Source: Lutibacter sp. B1
Lineage (GTDB): Bacteria; Bacteroidota; Bacteroidia; Flavobacteriales; Flavobacteriaceae
Reading direction: 5' to 3'
Length of the DNA: 64,000 bases
Assembly: GCF_012524075.1 (NCBI RefSeq)
Contig: NZ_JAAZUI010000005.1
Location: forward strand, 1-64,000
The notes beneath the pieces were generated by a model that saw only the letters and a program-made list of their open reading frames with translations, did not search any database and had not been told where the DNA came from. The stretch's first letter is position 1. Every line of letters begins with the position of its first letter. Shown one piece after another: positions 1 through 7,757 of the stretch. Position numbers and translations under genes: made by a program.

Positions 1-542
1 GCTTTTTCATTCAATATAAAATGTGAAAATACCTATAAGATTGTTGCTGATAATAATGAATACAATTCTAACACCATTACTTTTGAAACTGATAAAAAAC
101 GTGATATCTCTATTTCTAAAACATTAGAACTTACAAAACTTGATTGCAACCAAATTGTTAACGGTTCAATTCTAGATAAAGAAACTAAACTGCCTTTAGC
201 AAATACACAAGTTACTTTGTTTGAAAATAATAATGAAGTCAACAAAATAACTACAGATTATAAAGGAGCTTTTTCATTCAATATAAAATGTGAAAATACC
301 TATAAGATTGTTGCTGATAATAATGAATACAATTCTAACACCATTACTTTTGAAACTGATAAAAAACGTGATATCTCTATTTCTAAAACATTAGAACTTA
401 CAAAACTTGATTGCAACCAAATTGTTAACGGTTCAATTCTAGATAAAGAAACTAAACTGCCTTTAGCAAATACACAAGTTACTTTGTTTGAAAATAATAA
501 TGAAGTCAACAAAATAACTACAGATTATAAAGGAGCTTTTTC
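1..542 (+). repeat. 267-bp tandem repeat inside the OmpA-family gene
   Basis: Bases 1-267 and 268-534 are identical, and the match continues to 542, where the next, diverged copy begins to differ. The period is 89 codons and keeps the frame. The left edge is cut by the window, so the number of exact copies is unknown. Confidence 0.95.
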
Positions 543-1590
543 TTTAAATTTAAATTGTAATTCTAATTATAAAATTGTTGCAAACAATGAAGAGTATAAT
601 TCTGACTCTGTTACACTTAACACTAGTAAAATTAGAGATGTTATTAATAATATCACTATTAATCTATCTAAAAAAATATGCAGTCAAACAATTACAGGAA
701 TTATTAGAGATAAAACAACAAAAAACCCTTTACCAAACACAACAATCTCATTATATAAAGACAATGAAATAGTTGATACTTATACTGTTGGTAATGATGG
801 AATTTATCTTTTTAAATTAGAATGCTCTTCTAATTATAAACTTACAGTATTTAAAAACAATTATTTAGAATCATTTAAACTCAAAACTTCTACTCTTCAT
901 AATAGAACATTGACTTTGCATATTGATATTGAACCTTCAGTTTGTGTTCAATATATCAATGGTATTGTAAGAGAAAATATTACTGATAATTTTATTCCAA
1001 ATGCCAAAGTAATTTTATATAATAATTCAAAAGAAATTGAACAAACAATAACAGATTCAAACGGATCTTTTTACTTTGAAATTGAATGCAATAAAACGTA
1101 TACTGTTTATACTGAAAAGATAAATTATACTAAAACTCAACAAAATGTAATTTCTAGTGGTAAAAGTGGTTATCCACATAATATTGATTTGGCAATAGAG
1201 CCAATTATAAAATTGAAAGAAAAAAATGGTATAAAATATATCGAAACAAATCCTATACTTTTTGAACTCGATGAATATAAAATTATAGATGGTGCAAAAA
1301 CCGAATTAAATAAAGTTATTTTTAATATGCATCAAAATCCAGCTATTAAAATTGAAGTTAACTACCATACCGATAGCCGCGGTCCAGATGATTATAACTT
1401 AGAATTAACAATAAACAGAGCTAATGCAACTAAAGATTATTTAGTTTCGAAAGGTATTGATCCTGATAGAATTATAGCAAATGGTTATGGTGAAACTCGA
1501 TTATTGAATAACTGTAAAAACAATGTTAAATGTTCTGATGCTGAACACGAAATTAATAGACGTACCGAATTTATTGTAATTAAAAATTAA
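1..1590 (+). CDS. OmpA-family protein with tandem carboxypeptidase-regulatory-like repeats (5' partial)
   Basis: The reading frame is open from base 1, so the gene begins upstream of the window; 529 codons are visible. They form at least four and a half Ig-like repeats of about 85-89 residues, each starting with a phrase like NGSILDKETKLPLANTQVTL (carboxypeptidase D regulatory-like fold), followed by a C-terminal OmpA peptidoglycan-binding domain in the last ~120 residues (HTDSRG, RANATKDYL, GYGE, NRRTEF). The family normally sits in or under the outer membrane and binds peptidoglycan through the OmpA domain. Two repeats are identical at DNA level with a period of 267 bp (89 codons), which indicates very recent duplication. 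An ATG at 217 is internal and not the true start. A 28-bp palindrome follows as terminator. Its specific role is unknown; similar proteins occur next to type IX secretion genes, but no such neighbour is visible here. Confidence 0.85.
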   Translation, partial: AFSFNIKCENTYKIVADNNEYNSNTITFETDKKRDISISKTLELTKLDCNQIVNGSILDKETKLPLANTQVTLFENNNEVNKITTDYKGAFSFNIKCENTYKIVADNNEYNSNTITFETDKKRDISISKTLELTKLDCNQIVNGSILDKETKLPLANTQVTLFENNNEVNKITTDYKGAFSLNLNCNSNYKIVANNEEYNSDSVTLNTSKIRDVINNITINLSKKICSQTITGIIRDKTTKNPLPNTTISLYKDNEIVDTYTVGNDGIYLFKLECSSNYKLTVFKNNYLESFKLKTSTLHNRTLTLHIDIEPSVCVQYINGIVRENITDNFIPNAKVILYNNSKEIEQTITDSNGSFYFEIECNKTYTVYTEKINYTKTQQNVISSGKSGYPHNIDLAIEPIIKLKEKNGIKYIETNPILFELDEYKIIDGAKTELNKVIFNMHQNPAIKIEVNYHTDSRGPDDYNLELTINRANATKDYLVSKGIDPDRIIANGYGETRLLNNCKNNVKCSDAEHEINRRTEFIVIKN

Positions 1591-1594
1591 AAAA

Positions 1595-1622
1595 AAACGC
1601 TTAATTTTAAAATTAAGCGTTT
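1595..1622. terminator. Bidirectional intrinsic terminator
   Basis: A perfect 28-nt palindrome with half-site aaacgcttaatttt lies 4 bp after the OmpA-family stop codon and 22 bp before the end of the convergent lipoprotein gene. A-runs and T-runs flank it on both sides, so it can serve both genes. Confidence 0.8.
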
Positions 1623-1643
1623 AAATACCTTTCCTTTGGCTTA

Positions 1644-2078
1644 CTATGCTTTACAGCTACACTTACTAGATGAACACTGTTTTGAGTTAGAAATAACCTC
1701 AGCTTTACACTCACATTTACCCGGTTCACATTTACCACACTCTTTAGTTTTTGAAGCTACTTCAGCTAAACATTGACATTTTCCATCTTCACATTTACAC
1801 TCTCCGCTTTCTAAACATTTACAGTTTTCAGCATGTTTCACCTCCTCAGTATCAGTTGCTTTCATTTTTAAGTCCATTTTACACACCGGACATGAACCCG
1901 CTTCAACATACGTTTTACCTTCTTCACAATCCATTGGACATTGGTAAACATCTTTTACAGCTACTTCTTCTTTTACTTCAGTTTCAGCTTTAACTTCTTC
2001 TTTTTTAGTTTCTTTACAAGCTGTAAATGACACCGTAAATAAAAAAATTGCTGCTATTACAAAAATTGATTTTTTCAT
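1644..2078 (-). CDS. Cys-rich lipoprotein with heavy-metal-binding domain
   Basis: 144 aa. An N-terminal lipoprotein signal ends in FTAC (Cys21). After a charged Lys/Glu linker, residues ~45-71 form a heavy-metal-binding domain of the kind found in CusB-type efflux proteins (YQCPMDC...GSCPVCKMDL, compare YTCPMHP...CPKCGM). Residues 86-142 are a metallothionein-like tail with 13 cysteines arranged as CxC and CxxC pairs (CKC, CKC, CQC, CGKC, CECK, CSCK). The whole protein has 18 cysteines. It is probably a periplasmic or outer-membrane-anchored metal scavenger or sensor. No efflux pump gene is adjacent. Function is inferred from domain content only. Confidence 0.75.
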   Translation of the reverse strand: MKKSIFVIAAIFLFTVSFTACKETKKEEVKAETEVKEEVAVKDVYQCPMDCEEGKTYVEAGSCPVCKMDLKMKATDTEEVKHAENCKCLESGECKCEDGKCQCLAEVASKTKECGKCEPGKCECKAEVISNSKQCSSSKCSCKA

Positions 2079-2174
2079 TTCTTAAATTGTTTTGTTTTTA
2101 GTTTTAATTATTTTACACTTATAAAAATGTAATTTATTGTCGACTAAAATAATAAAATTTGATTGAGTATTGTA

Positions 2175-2633
2175 TTATCTTGATTTTTTTTTATGTTTCA
2201 CTTCTTTTAGTTTCAATTTCTGATAGTAAAATGCAGGTAATAAAATGAATAAAAATAAGGGTTGTATTAAAAATCGTCTCACATAAAACAGCAACATTTT
2301 ACTTTCTTCACCATTATATTTCAATAAAATATATAAGATTATACTAAGAGTTATAAAAGAGAAAACATAAAATTTTATAGAAAAAACTACAGCTTTTCTT
2401 TCTTCAATTAAAAGAGAGATAATAGCTAATGAAATTATAGTATTAATTAAAAATCTAAGAAGTATATTTAAAAAGTATCTCGTGTAATTTATTTCCGGAA
2501 TACTGGTTTGCAAATAATCAAATTTAAAATAATCTATTAAAGGATCGTAAAAGTAAGGTTGTAAAAAAGCCCTTACTGCAATTAGTAAAAAAAAGAGTAT
2601 ACTTAAAATCAATATTTTTGAAGTTTTACTCAT
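2175..2633 (-). CDS. Exosortase F system-associated membrane protein
   Basis: 152 aa with about four hydrophobic segments (around residues 6-25, 51-75, 80-102 and 120-142). It overlaps the preceding exosortase gene by 4 bp (ATGA at 2630-2633), so the two are translationally coupled. In flavobacteria a small membrane protein of this size directly follows the XrtF exosortase and is known only as exosortase F-associated protein; that association, not a known motif, is the basis for the name. Biochemical role unknown; a partner or chaperone of XrtF is an inference. Confidence 0.7.
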   Translation of the reverse strand: MSKTSKILILSILFFLLIAVRAFLQPYFYDPLIDYFKFDYLQTSIPEINYTRYFLNILLRFLINTIISLAIISLLIEERKAVVFSIKFYVFSFITLSIILYILLKYNGEESKMLLFYVRRFLIQPLFLFILLPAFYYQKLKLKEVKHKKKSR

Positions 2634-3166
2634 TTATTAATTTTTGCAAATCTTTTGATCCAAATAAACCACAATAAAAAAGTAATTCCATAAATTAAAA
2701 CAGGAAATACTATTTCATGTAATACATTTTGGTATTGGGGATATTCATACAAAGCAATTGCGATTACAGCAATTCTAAGAATATTGAAAAAGTAAATAAT
2801 TAAACTTCCAAAAAGAATGTATAAAAAGGTAGTTTTAAAACTACTTGCAAAAGCGATAATAAAAGCTATAAATAGAATAATTATACTAATAGAATTACAC
2901 CCTTCAACCACACGAGCAATAAAATAGCTGTTTAGTATCAACTTTACAGAAAGTTCTTCCTCGTGCTGTTCAATTTCAGAATCATATCCCAATAAATTAA
3001 GTAAATAGTTAGATTGCTCAGCAACAGTTGTTGTTATAGGAGCACATTCAAACATTCCGGTTGTTCGTTGGGTTTTGTTTAAATAAAATGAATACAATAA
3101 AAATAACAGCGCATAAGTGCCAAAAAATTTAATTAAAAATATTACAACCGTTTTATTGTTACGCAC
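2630..3166 (-). CDS. xrtF: Exosortase family protein XrtF
   Basis: 178 aa integral membrane protein. The catalytic triad expected for exosortases/archaeosortases is visible: Cys90 in VVEGCNSIS, Arg131 in NILRIAVIA and His150 in VLHEIVFP, each next to or inside a membrane segment. Exosortases are thought to be transpeptidases that cleave a C-terminal sorting tail of exported proteins. The frame opens with GTG at 3166, and I find no in-frame ATG upstream, so GTG is the likely start. It is divergent from the GAF gene and coupled to the next membrane protein. No cognate sorting-tail substrate is recognisable in this window. Confidence 0.85.
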   Translation of the reverse strand: MRNNKTVVIFLIKFFGTYALLFLLYSFYLNKTQRTTGMFECAPITTTVAEQSNYLLNLLGYDSEIEQHEEELSVKLILNSYFIARVVEGCNSISIIILFIAFIIAFASSFKTTFLYILFGSLIIYFFNILRIAVIAIALYEYPQYQNVLHEIVFPVLIYGITFLLWFIWIKRFAKINK

Positions 3167-3187
3167 CCAAAAAGAATTTTAATTTTG
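3156..3187 (+). promoter_or_regulatory. Promoter of the GAF-domain gene (TTG-N21-TAATTTTG)
   Basis: TTG at 3156-3158 and TAATTTTG at 3180-3187 match the Bacteroidota consensus TTG-N19/21-TAnnTTTG. The start codon lies 19 bp after the -7 box, giving a very short leader. The -33 element lies inside the 5' end of the divergent xrtF gene. Confidence 0.65.
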
Positions 3188-3206
3188 CATAAAACTACAA
3201 ATTAAT

Positions 3207-3662
3207 ATGAATATTATTCAACTAAAAGAGTCAATTACAAAAATTACAGAAAGTTCTATTTCTACTTCTGAAAAATTACAAAGTATTTGCAATTACTTAA
3301 AAGAAGAAATCAGTTATTACGATTGGGTAGGTTTTTATTTTAAAAACGGCAATAAAAACGAGTTAAAATTAGCAGAATTTGCCGGCGAACCAACCGAACA
3401 CACCATAATTCCTTTTGGTAAAGGTATTTGCGGGCAGGTAGCTGTTAGTAATCAAAACTTTGTTGTGCCTGATGTATCCGCTCAGGACAATTATATTTCG
3501 TGCGGATGGAAAGTTAAAAGCGAAATTGTTATTCCAATTTTTGTAAATGGTGAAAACATCGGTCAAATTGATATAGATTCTCATACGGTAAATCCTTTCA
3601 CAAAAAAGGATGAAGAACTACTTGAGTTCGTGTGTAAAAAGGTATCAACATTTTACATTTAA
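3207..3662 (+). CDS. GAF domain protein, free methionine-(R)-sulfoxide reductase-like
   Basis: 151 aa, a single GAF domain. Residues YDWVGFYF, GKGICGQVAV, VPDVSA, NYISCG, SEIVIPI and GQIDIDSHTVNPF line up with the free methionine-(R)-sulfoxide reductase (MsrC/YebR) subfamily, which reduces oxidised free methionine through cysteine chemistry. Cys75 and Cys99 correspond by spacing (24 residues) to E. coli Cys94 and catalytic Cys118. The position of E. coli Cys84, ten residues before Cys75, is His65 here. Reductase activity is therefore plausible but not certain. It is divergently transcribed from the exosortase pair. Confidence 0.7.
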   Translation: MNIIQLKESITKITESSISTSEKLQSICNYLKEEISYYDWVGFYFKNGNKNELKLAEFAGEPTEHTIIPFGKGICGQVAVSNQNFVVPDVSAQDNYISCGWKVKSEIVIPIFVNGENIGQIDIDSHTVNPFTKKDEELLEFVCKKVSTFYI

Positions 3663-3734
3663 AAATAACACAAATATTTATATTTCAACATGTTAACTAC
3701 GTTAATAAATTAATTAAAATAATTATTTTTATTA

Positions 3735-3765
3735 TTGCTAATACTTTTTGTAATTGTTAGCTTTG
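3735..3765 (+). promoter_or_regulatory. Promoter of purH (TTG-N20-TAGCTTTG)
   Basis: TTG at 3735-3737 and TAGCTTTG at 3758-3765 with a 20-bp spacer fit the Bacteroidota promoter. The start codon follows 21 bp after the -7 box. The leader is an unusual A/C stretch, AACAACAACACAACAA (3771-3786), running directly into the ATG, with no Shine-Dalgarno sequence. Confidence 0.65.
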
Positions 3766-3786
3766 CCTTAAACAACAACACAACAA

Positions 3787-5313
3787 ATGATTACTACAAA
3801 AAAAGCAAAAACCGCACTCATTTCTGTATTTAGTAAAAATGGCTTAACTCCAATTGTTCAAAAATTAAACGAACTTGGCATTACAATATATTCTACAGGA
3901 GGTACAGAAACATTTATTAAAGAACTTGGAATTGAAGTAATTCCTGTTGAAGATTTAACATCGTACCCTTCAATTTTAGGAGGAAGAGTTAAAACACTTC
4001 ACCCCAAAGTTTTTGGAGGAATTTTAGGAAGACGTGAAAATGAAAACGACTTAGCTCAATTAGATCAATATGAAATTCCGGAAATTGATATTGTAATTGT
4101 TGACTTATACCCTTTTGAAAAAACGGTTGCTAGTGGTGCTTCAGAACAAGATATTATTGAAAAAATTGATATAGGTGGAATTTCGTTAATTAGAGCTGCC
4201 GCCAAAAACTTTAAAGATGTTATTTGCGTTTCATCTATGAACCATTATGCCGAATTCTTACAATTAATTACAGAAAATGAAGGCGAAACTACTATACAAC
4301 AACGTAAAAACTTTGCAGCTAAAGCATTTGCAGTTTCAAGTCATTACGATACTGCAATCTTTAAATATTTAAATCAAAATGAATTGGCTTTTAGAGAAAG
4401 TTTTGATGCTGTTACAACACTACGTTATGGAGAGAATCCACATCAAAATGGATATTTCTTTGGAAATTTAGACGAGCTTTTTGAAAAACTTCATGGTAAA
4501 GAACTTTCTTATAATAATTTATTAGATGTAGATGCCGCAGTAAATTTAATGGAAGAATTTAAAAATGACACCCCTACTTTCGCTATTTTAAAACATAACA
4601 ATGCTTGTGGTCTTGCTCAAAGAGAAACTTTAAAACAAGCTTATATAGATGCTTTGGCCGGTGATCCAACTTCAGCATTCGGTGGCGTTTTAATTTCAAA
4701 CAAAACAATTGATGCTGAAACCGCTTCAGAAATTCATAAGTTATTTTGTGAAGTTGTAATTGCTCCAAAATACAGTAATGAAGCCTTAGAAATTTTAAAA
4801 GGCAAAAAAAACAGAATCCTTTTAATTCAAAAAAATATTGAATTACCTAAGAAACAATATAGAACTGCTTTAAATGGTGTTCTTTTTCAAGATAAAGACA
4901 ACAAAACTGATGATGCCAGCGTTATAAAATTTGCAACAATAAAAGAACCAACAAGTAGAGAGCTAGAAGATTTATTTTTTGCATCAAAAATATGTAAACA
5001 CACTAAATCCAACACCATTGTTTTGGTAAAAAACAAACAGCTGTATGCAAGCGGAACAGGTCAAACAAGTCGTGTTGATGCTCTAGAACAATCAATTTCA
5101 AAAGCAAAACATTTTAATTTTGATTTAAATGGTGCTGTAATGGCCAGCGATGCTTTTTTCCCATTTCCTGATTGTGTTGAAATTGCCGGTAAAGAAGGTA
5201 TTAATGCTGTAATTCAACCTGGTGGCTCAATAAAAGATCAATTATCTATTGATTATTGTAATGAAAATAAAATGTCGATGATATTTACAGGAACTCGTCA
5301 TTTTAAACACTAA
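3787..5313 (+). CDS. purH: Bifunctional AICAR formyltransferase / IMP cyclohydrolase
   Basis: 508 aa, close to the usual ~510-530 aa. It catalyses the last two steps of purine synthesis: formylation of AICAR and ring closure to IMP. The N-terminal MGS-like cyclohydrolase domain (to about residue 190) carries KTALISVFSKNGL, YSTGGT and GGRVKTLHPKVFGG. The C-terminal transformylase domain shows LRYGENPHQNGYF, KHNNACGLA, DPTSAFGG and the closing DAFFPFPD...QPGGS. It is a single-gene unit just ahead of mreB, whose promoter begins 7 bp after the purH stop. Confidence 0.97.
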   Translation: MITTKKAKTALISVFSKNGLTPIVQKLNELGITIYSTGGTETFIKELGIEVIPVEDLTSYPSILGGRVKTLHPKVFGGILGRRENENDLAQLDQYEIPEIDIVIVDLYPFEKTVASGASEQDIIEKIDIGGISLIRAAAKNFKDVICVSSMNHYAEFLQLITENEGETTIQQRKNFAAKAFAVSSHYDTAIFKYLNQNELAFRESFDAVTTLRYGENPHQNGYFFGNLDELFEKLHGKELSYNNLLDVDAAVNLMEEFKNDTPTFAILKHNNACGLAQRETLKQAYIDALAGDPTSAFGGVLISNKTIDAETASEIHKLFCEVVIAPKYSNEALEILKGKKNRILLIQKNIELPKKQYRTALNGVLFQDKDNKTDDASVIKFATIKEPTSRELEDLFFASKICKHTKSNTIVLVKNKQLYASGTGQTSRVDALEQSISKAKHFNFDLNGAVMASDAFFPFPDCVEIAGKEGINAVIQPGGSIKDQLSIDYCNENKMSMIFTGTRHFKH

Positions 5314-5319
5314 TTTTAG

Positions 5320-5327
5320 TAACTTTG
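5320..5327 (+). promoter_or_regulatory. Probable promoter -7 box of the mreB operon
   Basis: TAACTTTG at 5320-5327 matches TAnnTTTG and lies 41 bp before mreB, right after the purH stop. No clear TTG is seen at the -33 position. Confidence 0.45.
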
Positions 5328-5367
5328 TGAAATTTCAAAATTTCTAATTAAAAAAGAGTAAATATAT

Positions 5368-6396
5368 ATGGGGTTTTTCGACTTTATGACTGAAGAGATT
5401 GCTATTGACTTAGGTACAGCAAACACATTAATTATACATGAAGGTAAAGTAGTTGTTGATGCGCCGTCAATAGTAGCAAGAGATAGAAGTACCGGAAAAA
5501 TTATTGCAACTGGAAAAAAAGCCAGTTTAATGCAAGGAAAAACTCATGAAAATATAAAAACAATTAGACCATTGAAAGATGGTGTAATTGCCGACTTTGA
5601 AGCTTCAGAACAAATGATTAAAGAATTTGTTAAAGAAATTCCTAGTTTCAAAAAAAGATTTTTTACTCCTTCGTTAAGAATGGTAATTTGCATTCCTTCA
5701 GGTATTACTGAAGTTGAAAAACGAGCAGTTATCGATTCTGCAGAACATATGAATGCTAAAGATATCTATTTAATACATGAACCAATGGCTGCAGCTATAG
5801 GTATTGGTATTGATATTATGCAACCAAAAGGAAACATGATTATTGATATAGGTGGAGGTACTACTGAAATTGCTGTAATTGCTTTAGGTGGTATTGTTTG
5901 CGACAAATCAGTAAAAGTAGCCGGAGATGTATTTACCAGCGATATAGCATACTATATGAGAACACAACACAATTTATATGTTGGTGAACGTACTTCCGAA
6001 AAAATAAAAATTCAAATTGGTGCTGCAACAGAAGATTTGGAAACTCCTCCTGAAGATATGCTTGTACAAGGACGTGATTTATTAAGCGGAAAACCAAAGC
6101 AAGTTCAGGTTTCATTTAGAGAAATTTCAAAAGCATTAGATAAATCTATATTAAGAATTGAAGATGCTGTAATGGAAACGCTTTCTCAAACTCCTCCTGA
6201 ATTAGCTGCAGACATATATAATACTGGAATTTATTTAGCCGGAGGTGGATCAATGCTAAGAGGTTTAGATAAACGTTTATCCAGAAAAACAGACTTACCT
6301 GTTTATGTTGCAGAAGATCCTTTAAGAGCGGTAGTTAGGGGTACCGGTATTGCATTAAAAGATCTGGAAAAATACAAAAATGTGCTAATGAAGTAA
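5368..6396 (+). CDS. mreB: Rod shape-determining protein MreB
   Basis: 342 aa actin-like cytoskeletal ATPase that polymerises under the inner membrane and guides the elongation synthases. The N-terminus is FMTEEIAIDLGTANTLI (phosphate-1 loop), followed by MVICIPSGITEVEKRAV, DIGGGTTEIAV (phosphate-2) and YLAGGGSMLRGL (adenosine motif). The length matches the family. It is the first gene of the elongasome operon mreB-mreC-mreD-mrdA-rodA. Confidence 0.98.
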   Translation: MGFFDFMTEEIAIDLGTANTLIIHEGKVVVDAPSIVARDRSTGKIIATGKKASLMQGKTHENIKTIRPLKDGVIADFEASEQMIKEFVKEIPSFKKRFFTPSLRMVICIPSGITEVEKRAVIDSAEHMNAKDIYLIHEPMAAAIGIGIDIMQPKGNMIIDIGGGTTEIAVIALGGIVCDKSVKVAGDVFTSDIAYYMRTQHNLYVGERTSEKIKIQIGAATEDLETPPEDMLVQGRDLLSGKPKQVQVSFREISKALDKSILRIEDAVMETLSQTPPELAADIYNTGIYLAGGGSMLRGLDKRLSRKTDLPVYVAEDPLRAVVRGTGIALKDLEKYKNVLMK

Positions 6397-6427
6397 TTTA
6401 TTACTACACACTTAGAGTTAAATATTT

Positions 6428-7258
6428 ATGCAGCAACTATTTTATTTTATAAGAAAATTTAGATACTTTCTGCTGTTTATAGTTTTAGAAATTTTAGCTC
6501 TTTTTTTTACCATTCAACATCATTCATTTCATAAAAGTAAGTTTGTAAATTCTGCAAATTTCCTGTCAGGAGGCATATACAAAAAGGTTAATTCAATCAA
6601 TGAGTTTTTTAATTTAAAAACTGAAAATCAAATTTTATCAGAAGAAAATACACGATTAAAAAACTTACTTGAAAAAAAGAAAATCAATTTATCTTCTGAA
6701 AACATTACAGTTATTGATACCTCACAATATTTTCAAAAATACGAGTATATCTCAGCTAAAATTATCAATAATAATTTTACTAAAAGAAATAATTTTTTAA
6801 CCATAAACAAAGGCTCTAAACATGGTTTAGTACCTGACTTGGGAGTTATAAACAGCAAAGGGGTTATTGGAATAACTAAAAATACATCTCCAAATTATGC
6901 AACTGTACTTTCTATTTTAAATAGCAGTTCAAAACTTAATGTACGTTTAAAAAACAGCAATCATTATGGAACTTTAATTTGGAACGGAAAAGATTATAAT
7001 ATTACTCAAATTGCTGATATACCAAGGCAAGCTATAATTAAAATTGGAGATACAATTATAACGGGAGGTAGATCGGCAGTTTTTCCGGAAGGAATAAATA
7101 TTGGTGTTATTAAAGATTTTAAATTTGAAAATAGTCAATATCAAGAAATCAATGTATTGTTATTTAATGATATGAGTTCAATTGGTCATGTACAAATTAT
7201 TAAAAATCTTCAAAAAACTGAACAAATTAATTTAGAGCAAAGCTCTGCTAATGAATAA
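6428..7258 (+). CDS. mreC: Rod shape-determining protein MreC
   Basis: 276 aa. A short cytoplasmic N-terminus is followed by one membrane helix (about residues 12-30), a coiled coil (about 56-88, NEFFNLKTENQIL onward) and a beta-rich periplasmic domain (about 100-255: NNFTKRNNFLTINKGSKHGL, GVIGITKN, GGRSAVFPEGINIG). MreC links MreB filaments to PBP2. The gene starts 31 bp after mreB and overlaps mreD by 8 bp. Confidence 0.93.
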   Translation: MQQLFYFIRKFRYFLLFIVLEILALFFTIQHHSFHKSKFVNSANFLSGGIYKKVNSINEFFNLKTENQILSEENTRLKNLLEKKKINLSSENITVIDTSQYFQKYEYISAKIINNNFTKRNNFLTINKGSKHGLVPDLGVINSKGVIGITKNTSPNYATVLSILNSSSKLNVRLKNSNHYGTLIWNGKDYNITQIADIPRQAIIKIGDTIITGGRSAVFPEGINIGVIKDFKFENSQYQEINVLLFNDMSSIGHVQIIKNLQKTEQINLEQSSANE

Positions 7259-7757
7259 TTTACTATTAAATAATACTTTACGTTTTATAGGCTTAGTACT
7301 TTTACAAGTATTGGTTTTAAATCATATAAATTTATTTGGACACATAAATCCAATGATTTATATAGTTTGGGTATTTTTATTTCCGGTTAGAAAAAACAAA
7401 AGTCTTTTTTTAATACTTAGTTTTTTATTGGGTTTAACCGTTGATTTATTTTCAAATTCCGGTGGTATAAATGCTTCGGCTACTCTATTTATAGCCTATT
7501 TCAGGCTACCTATTTTAAAAGCAGTTTTAAAAAAATCAGATTTTGACAACATACTGTTTAATTTAAGGGCGATACCATTTCCTAAAGCATTTTTATTTAT
7601 CTTAATTTTAACAATAATTCATCATTTTATTGTATTTAGTTTAGAATATTTTAGTTTTAACGCTTATTCAGAAATAATTTATAACACAATTTTAACAAGT
7701 GTTTTTACTATAATTATAAGTATTTTAGGTATTATATTGTTTACTAAAAAGAAATAA
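7251..7757 (+). CDS. mreD: Rod shape-determining protein MreD
   Basis: 168 aa, almost entirely hydrophobic with about five membrane helices. It has the family phrase NPMIYIVWVFLFP and DLFSNSGGINASATLFIAYFR. MreD is the membrane partner of MreC in the elongation complex. Its ATG overlaps the end of mreC by 8 bp and its stop is immediately followed by the mrdA start, so it is translated as part of a tight operon. Confidence 0.9.
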   Translation: MNNLLLNNTLRFIGLVLLQVLVLNHINLFGHINPMIYIVWVFLFPVRKNKSLFLILSFLLGLTVDLFSNSGGINASATLFIAYFRLPILKAVLKKSDFDNILFNLRAIPFPKAFLFILILTIIHHFIVFSLEYFSFNAYSEIIYNTILTSVFTIIISILGIILFTKKK

